The notes under the pieces: model-generated
Databases searched by the model: none
What the model saw: only the letters and a program-made list of their open reading frames with translations
Told to the model about the DNA's origin: nothing
Translations under genes and position numbers: made by a program
NCBI GenBank assembly: GCA_965198675.1
Contig: OZ240666.1
Coordinates: forward strand, 496,001-560,000
DNA length: 64,000 nucleotides
Source: Prochloron sp965198675
GTDB taxonomy: Bacteria; Cyanobacteriota; Cyanobacteriia; Cyanobacteriales; Prochloraceae
Reading direction: 5' to 3'
In this document: in pieces, positions 59,809 to 64,000 of the stretch
Layout of the letters: the number at the start of each line of letters is the position of its first letter
Position numbering within the stretch: position 1 is the first letter of the stretch

Positions 59809-60864
59809 ATGATTACAAAAGTTGAATTAATTACAATTTTACAGCGCTGGGGAGAGGGAAAGCTACCAAAAAGAGAGGAACTGGAATTATTAGGTACTTG
59901 TGAAGGAGAGGGAGTTTTTGGTATTGGGGCGGAAAATGGGTTAGAGGAAATAGAAAGGCGATCCCGTCTCTGGTGCTCTGTCTATCCAGATCTGCTCCAA
60001 TTGTGCCAAAAGTTGGGTTTAGGTAAATCAGAGCTGATTTTGACTACGAGCTGGCATTTCTGGTTGCCTTTAGGGCTTCAATTAGCCCACTGGAGAGAAA
60101 AATTGGGACGAACTTTAATCCAAGGTATCTTAGGGGGACAGGGAACGGGCAAAACTACCCTAGCTGCGGCTATCAAGTTGATTCTAGAACACCTGGGTTA
60201 TTCCTCTATTGGTATTTCCCTTGACGACCTCTATAAGACCTATGGTGCCAGAAAAAGGCTACAACAGCAAGACCCTCGGTTGATTTGGCGCGGTCCCCCG
60301 GGAACCCATGATGTAGAATTGGGGGTACAGTTATTAGAGCAGTTGCGTCAAGGTTGTTCCGAAGTAGAACCGATTTTTCTGCCCCGTTTTGATAAGTCGG
60401 CTTATAATGGGGCTGGGGATAGAACGGAACCTGAAGAAATAAATCACAAGGTGGATATTGTCTTGTTTGAAGGTTGGTTTGTGGGGGTACGTCCCATAGG
60501 GGAGAAGGCTTTCGATATGGCTCCACCTCCCATTATAACAGCTGAGGATCGTTTGTTTGCCAAAGATAGTAATGAAAGATTGAAAGAATATTTGCCCCTC
60601 TGGGAACTCTTAGATAGGTTGATGGTATTGTATCCGGTGGATTATCATCTCAGTAAACAATGGCGGAAGGAAGCAGAACAGAAAGCCATCGCCACCGGGT
60701 TGTCGGGTATGACGGATACTGAAATAGAGCGGTTTGTGGAGTATTTTTGGCGCAGTCTTCACCCAGAGTTATTGATCACACCTCTAATCAGTAATCCTAG
60801 TTTAGTAGATTTGGTGGTGGAAATTGAGCCAAACCACAGTATTGGTAAAATTTATCGACCATGA
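59809..60864 (+). CDS. D-glycerate 3-kinase, plant/cyanobacterial type
   Basis: A 351-residue P-loop kinase that phosphorylates glycerate in the last step of photorespiration. Walker A is ILGGQGTGKTTLAAAIK; GISLDDLYKTY, LIWRGPPGTHDVEL and VLFEGWFVGVRPIG are typical. ATG 59809 (MITKVELITILQRW) is chosen; the frame is open 37 codons upstream, but that part crosses an R2 hairpin (59776-59796). The next gene overlaps by 4 bp (ATGA). Confidence 0.9.
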   Translation: MITKVELITILQRWGEGKLPKREELELLGTCEGEGVFGIGAENGLEEIERRSRLWCSVYPDLLQLCQKLGLGKSELILTTSWHFWLPLGLQLAHWREKLGRTLIQGILGGQGTGKTTLAAAIKLILEHLGYSSIGISLDDLYKTYGARKRLQQQDPRLIWRGPPGTHDVELGVQLLEQLRQGCSEVEPIFLPRFDKSAYNGAGDRTEPEEINHKVDIVLFEGWFVGVRPIGEKAFDMAPPPIITAEDRLFAKDSNERLKEYLPLWELLDRLMVLYPVDYHLSKQWRKEAEQKAIATGLSGMTDTEIERFVEYFWRSLHPELLITPLISNPSLVDLVVEIEPNHSIGKIYRP

Positions 60865-61334
60865 ATAAACCTTCACAAATGACAAAGTCTAAGTTAACAG
60901 CTCTTGACGCAGCCTATCGTCAAGCCATCTATGAAGTTTTCAGTGAAAAAGGGGTAATTCAACTGAAAGTTAATGTTCCAAATTTTGTCCTAAACGAGCT
61001 ATTACAGCAGTATGAGCAAACAACCTGGGCTTTAATTACTGCTTATAACCCCTATTCTGAACCCCTGAGTATACAGGAAAATCAGAAAAGGAATGAGGCC
61101 CCCTTGACAACGGAGATGAAACCTATATATATCAACCTATTAAGTGCTGTTGGAAGAGATGAATCCGGTGAGTGGTTACCGGAAGAAAGCCTCTTTGTCA
61201 TGGGTATTAATCGAGGTGATGCTATTGAAATTGGAAAGAAGTATTGCCAAAATGCTATCCTCTATGGTGAGATAGGAAATCCCCCTGAGTTGTTGTGGCT
61301 ATTGGGTGGTGGTACCATGGTACGTGATGAATAA
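60861..61334 (+). CDS. DUF3293-family protein
   Basis: A 157-residue soluble protein. The pattern WALITAYNPYSEPLSIQENQ, then GEWLPEESLFVMGI and GKKYCQNAILYGEIG fits DUF3293, whose function is unknown. It overlaps the kinase stop by 4 bp and cbiD by 8 bp (its last codons are within GTACCATGGTACGTG), so the three genes are probably one transcript. Confidence 0.82.
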   Translation: MNKPSQMTKSKLTALDAAYRQAIYEVFSEKGVIQLKVNVPNFVLNELLQQYEQTTWALITAYNPYSEPLSIQENQKRNEAPLTTEMKPIYINLLSAVGRDESGEWLPEESLFVMGINRGDAIEIGKKYCQNAILYGEIGNPPELLWLLGGGTMVRDE

Positions 61335-62472
61335 ACCTCGTTCTGGATATACTTTACCTGTTTTTGCTTGTGCTGCTGCTGTTGCGGCTCTTCGGAGTTT
61401 GTTGGGGGAGCGCTCTGTGAATCAGGTAAAGTTAGATTTAATCCAACCTTCTGTTGTTACAGAGATTAGTATCGAACAAGTTGCCAGAATTAATGAGAAG
61501 ATGGCTCTGGCTATTACCCGCAGCGATCCAGGGGATAATCTGGACATAACGAGCAATACCCCCGTTTGGGCTTTAGTAGAGTGGCGGTGCTCCGGGGAGC
61601 AGATTAGGATTGAAGGCGGGGAAGGTATCGGTCGTCAGTTGCATAAGGAGGGAAAGGCTGCTATCTATAGCTATGGTCACAAACTGATTAGCTCTAATTT
61701 ACAACCTTACCTGGATCCAACCGCCAAAATTGCAGTGAGGATTATTTTGCCTGAAGGTAGGAGACTTGCTCGACGCACTTCTAATGCAGCTTTTGGGGTT
61801 GTGGAAGGACTGTCTCTTCTGGGAACTACAGGTATTTCCCAACCTTTGAGCGCTCCGGGACAGTTAGCTCAGTTTAGAGAAGAGTTGGCTATTAAAGCAA
61901 GACAGTGCCCGGATTTGGTTTTTTGTGTCGGCGAAAATGGTTTAGATTTAGCAAGGAAGTTGCATATTAATCCAGCACGATTGGTGAAAACAGCCAACTG
62001 GTTGGGACCAATGTTGGTCACTGCTGGTTCTTTGGGGGTAAGGTCTATCTTACTCTTTGGTTATCACGGCAAGCTGATTAAACTGGCTGGGGGCATATTT
62101 CATACCCACAATCATTTAGCTGACGCCCGGTTGGAAATCCTCACCGCTCACTGCGCAATTGCTGGTTTACCTACTCCTATCTTAGAACAGGTATTTGCTT
62201 GCGAGACTACAGAGGCAGCTTACCAGCAACTGCGGGAACTGGGGAAAGACTGGGTTGAGAAGGTTTATGGGGCGATCGCCGCTACGATTGACCGCCGCTC
62301 TCAGGACTATATCCGCAACCACGGGGAGACAGAAGTGTTAGTGGGTTCGGTTTTGTTCTCGGGGGATCGAGAGATTATTCTCGCCAGTGCTAACGGTCAA
62401 GTATTGCTGGAAACAGTTACCACGTACCATGACAGTTATATAGTCAGCCTAAATCATTTGTACAAGTTCTAA
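61327..62472 (+). CDS. cbiD: Cobalt-precorrin-5B C1-methyltransferase with a replaced C-terminus
   Basis: About 381 residues. CbiD methylates C1 of the corrin ring in anaerobic-type cobalamin synthesis. MNKPRSGYTLPVFACAAA is the family start (ATG 61327). VEGLSLLGTTGI, VFCVGENGLDLA and the C-terminal IFHTHNHLADARLEIL are conserved. Beyond LASANGQVLLETV the sequence is a CACGTACCATGACAGTTAT repeat and then the left end of a MITE (62441), giving an unrelated tail of about 16 residues. The core looks complete, so the enzyme may still work. MetH, a cobalamin enzyme, is in the same window. Confidence 0.92.
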   Translation: MNKPRSGYTLPVFACAAAVAALRSLLGERSVNQVKLDLIQPSVVTEISIEQVARINEKMALAITRSDPGDNLDITSNTPVWALVEWRCSGEQIRIEGGEGIGRQLHKEGKAAIYSYGHKLISSNLQPYLDPTAKIAVRIILPEGRRLARRTSNAAFGVVEGLSLLGTTGISQPLSAPGQLAQFREELAIKARQCPDLVFCVGENGLDLARKLHINPARLVKTANWLGPMLVTAGSLGVRSILLFGYHGKLIKLAGGIFHTHNHLADARLEILTAHCAIAGLPTPILEQVFACETTEAAYQQLRELGKDWVEKVYGAIAATIDRRSQDYIRNHGETEVLVGSVLFSGDREIILASANGQVLLETVTTYHDSYIVSLNHLYKF

Positions 62473-62611
62473 CGGTGGATCCCCCCTCGATTCCCCGATC
62501 CCCCCAAGATCCCCCCGCTACGCGGGGGGTGACGGGGGGTGACGGGGGGTGACGGGGGGTGCCGTCAGGCGGGGGGATCGGGCGAGGTGCTCAAATTATT
62601 TAGGTTAGCTA
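62441..62611. mobile_element. MITE related to the IS630 element, at the cbiD 3' end
   Basis: The left end TAGTCAGCCTAAATCATTTG and right end ATTTAGGTTAGCTA resemble the terminal repeats of the complete IS630 at 15326-16479, with about five mismatches each. TA flanks both ends (62439-62440 and 62612-62613). The interior is 100 bp of CCCCCC/GGGGGG-rich sequence including four GGGGGGTGAC units. It has no transposase, so it is a non-autonomous derivative. Its right end has been amplified in the tandem array that follows. Confidence 0.75.
62516..62560. repeat. GGGGGGTGAC decamer tandem repeat
   Basis: Four tandem copies of GACGGGGGGT inside the MITE, preceded by CCCCCCGCTACGCGGGGGG. Confidence 0.85.
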
Positions 62612-63268
62612 TAATCCCAAAGGCGATCGCTATATATAAAAATAATAAGAAAGAACATGCATTTTGTCTTATTAATTGCATTTTAGGTAATTGTGAAATA
62701 ACTGGTCACTGGTTACTGGTTACTGGTAAAGGGGGGTGCCGTCAGGCGGGGGGATCGGGCGAGGTGCTCAAATTATTTAGGTTAGCTATAGTCCCAAAGG
62801 CGATCGCTATATATAAAAATAATAAAAAAGAACATGCATTTTGTCTTATTAATTGCATTTTAGGTAATTGTGAAATAACTGGTCACTGGTTACTGGTTAC
62901 TGGTAAAGGAGGGTGCCGTCAGGCGGGGGGATCGGGCGAGGTGCTCAAATTATTTAGGTTAGCTATAGTCCCAAGGGCGATCGCTATATATAAAAATAAT
63001 AAGAAAGAACATGCATTTTGTCTTATTAATTGCATTTTAGGTAATTGTGAAATAACTGGTCACTGGTTACTGGTTACTGGTAAAGGGGGGTGCCGTCAGG
63101 CGGGGGGATCGGGCGAGGTGCTCAAATTATTTAGGTTAGCTATAGTCCCAAGGGCGATCGCTATATATAAAAATAATAAAAAAGAACATGCATTTTGTCT
63201 TATTAATTGCATTTTAGGTAATTGTGAAATAACTGGTCACTGGTTACTGGTTACTGGTAACTGTTTAA
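62561..63268. repeat. Tandem array, four copies of a 177-bp unit
   Basis: Units begin at 62561, 62738, 62915 and 63092 with GCCGTCAGGCGGGGGGATCG, and differ from one another by only a few bases. Each contains the MITE right end, a GCGATCGC site, an AT-rich stretch (ATATATAAAAATAATAA ... GAACATGCATTTTGTCTT) and CTGGTCACTGGTTACTGGTT. The period is a multiple of three and contains no in-frame stop, so a 250-codon frame crosses it (62539-63291), but that frame lacks any recognisable start signal or domain. It is a recent amplification. Confidence 0.95.
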
Positions 63269-63315
63269 CAAGGTTTTCTTCACAGATTTGAAGGACATAG
63301 CGCAGTTGGAAACCC

Positions 63316-63487
63316 CGCGTAGGATGCGTTACGCTAACCCATTTAATTTAGGATGCTGCTACGTACGATGCGTTACGCCAACAAAGTTTGTATTGTTGCT
63401 ACGTACGATGCGTTACGCCAACAAAGTTTGTATTGTTGCTACTACTTACGGCTAGTAACGCATCCTACGACTTCTTAGCATCCTACG
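63316..63487. repeat. GATGCGTTACGCC repeat array (family R4)
   Basis: The same composite as at 15208-15325 and 16481-16640: AGGATGCGTTACGCTAACCC, two units of TACGATGCGTTACGCCAACA, then GGCTAGTAACGCATCCTACG. This copy has no IS630 insertion. It continues into CGGGTGGGGACTGCCGCGCA (63485-63515), shared with 16633-16660. Confidence 0.9.
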
Positions 63488-63600
63488 GGTGGGGACTGCC
63501 GCGCATTCGTTCAAGGTACCCTCCTGCTCCCATTTCTGGGGTGATGTTAGCCGAGCCAACCTACCCCACAAAGCGAGCGGGGTGCTGACCTTGTTGTTTC

Positions 63601-63752
63601 TGCGGTTTACCTACTCCTATCTTAGCTTTGCTTGCGACACCACAACTGCAAGAACTGGAAAATGACTGGGTTGAGAAGGTTTATGGAGCCATCGCCGCTA
63701 CTATTGACCGCCGCTCTCAGAACTATATCCGCAACCACGGGGAGACAAAAGG
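63601..63752 (+). pseudogene. Decayed duplicate of the cbiD 3' region
   Basis: GGTTTACCTACTCCTATCTT, GACTGGGTTGAGAAGGTTTA and CGCTCTCAGAACTATATCCG are near-identical to cbiD between 62163 and 62334. About 20 bp are missing in the middle (the ACAGAGGCAGCTTACCAG region). After GGGGAGACAAAA it passes into an R-type GCTGCGAAGCAGATCC repeat. It cannot be expressed as an enzyme. Confidence 0.92.
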
Positions 63753-64000
63753 GCGTGCTGCGAAGCAGATCCCTGCGGGATCGCCATACATAAAAATAAA
63801 AATAAACAGCCCATATTTTGGATGATTTAGTGCATTTTAGTTTAACGATAATTTTGATAATAATTAACAGCCTAAAAGATAGAAAATAAGCTAAAGATTA
63901 AAGAAAATAAGCTAAAGATTAAAGCAAAAGAGCTTATATAAAGATTCGGTAAAGTTTGTCAAAATTAGCTCTTTGGGGGTTGGTAAATTCAAAATAGCTT
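63753..64000. other. AT-rich gap at the window end
   Basis: Starts with GCGTGCTGCGAAGCAGATCC, a repeat also seen as GCGATCTGCGGTAGCAGATCC near 7417, then ATAAAAATAAAAATAAACAG, similar to the AT-rich part of the 177-bp unit. A perfect 21-bp direct duplication of AAAATAAGCTAAAGATTAAAG lies at about 63885-63926. No gene is seen before the window ends. Confidence 0.6.

Noticed and set aside
62561..63268. The four-copy array as a CRISPR
   Set aside because: Units are contiguous 177-bp copies with no variable spacers, and there are no cas genes nearby.
62539..63291. A 250-codon open frame across the 177-bp tandem array
   Set aside because: It only stays open because the period is a multiple of three; it has no ribosome binding site and no known domain, and the repeated segment contains pieces that are non-coding elsewhere.
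1..64000. tRNA or rRNA genes
   Set aside because: Scanning for GGTTCGAATCC/GGTTCAAATCC-type T-arms and acceptor stems gave no cloverleaf candidates, and no rRNA stretches are recognisable.

Overview
The window is chromosomal DNA from a cyanobacterium, probably a repeat-rich filamentous one. The octamer GCGATCGC (HIP1) occurs many times, and several genes belong to cyanobacterial lineages: nblS, ycf20, a DUF3611 gene, a COP23-domain gene, a plant-type glycerate kinase, and the gene order metG - LabA-like NYN gene - lptC. No species can be named from this sequence alone. I found no rRNA, tRNA or CRISPR array.

Layout. 1-9.8 kb: start of secD, pdhB, purD, nblS, a truncated mazF-type toxin with its antitoxin, a tandem pair of Rpn-like genes, and purL. 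9.8-18.7 kb: a rarD transporter gene, then an accessory island with a broken iscB and its upstream HEARO/omega-RNA-like region, a DapF-like gene with both catalytic cysteines replaced by serine, a broken tnpB, a complete IS630-family element, a broken iron-dependent oxidase-like gene and a decayed partial copy of purL. 19-28 kb: metH, panD, a COP23 gene, metG, a LabA-like gene, lptC. 28-35 kb: two large exported arylsulfatases and a D,D-carboxypeptidase. 35-45.6 kb: plsX-fabH-fabD-plsC (lipid synthesis), an MBL-fold hydrolase, ribF, moxR, a Uma2 gene and secA. 45.6-53.4 kb: a second accessory region with a tnpB relic, a truncated GTPase gene, a ribbon-helix-helix/membrane protein pair, a frameshifted papain-like toxin with a candidate immunity gene, an N-truncated Hsp70-vWA fusion, a Uma2 gene, a PIN toxin split by repeats with its antitoxin, and an alcohol-dehydrogenase-type oxidoreductase. 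53.8-59 kb: DUF3611, ycf20 and a pstSCAB phosphate transport operon behind a Pho-box-like site. 59-64 kb: a RelE/ParE-type toxin pair, glycerate kinase, a DUF3293 gene, cbiD, a MITE, a four-copy 177-bp tandem array and a decayed partial copy of cbiD.

The dominant theme is short dispersed, mostly palindromic repeats of at least eight families. They fill nearly every gap and have also entered genes. They split iscB, tnpB and the PIN toxin gene, replace the 3' ends of nblS, mazF, dacB and cbiD, and sit in frame inside metH, a Uma2 gene and possibly lptC. The accessory regions look like mobile and conflict-system genes being eroded by these repeats, while the housekeeping operons are largely intact.
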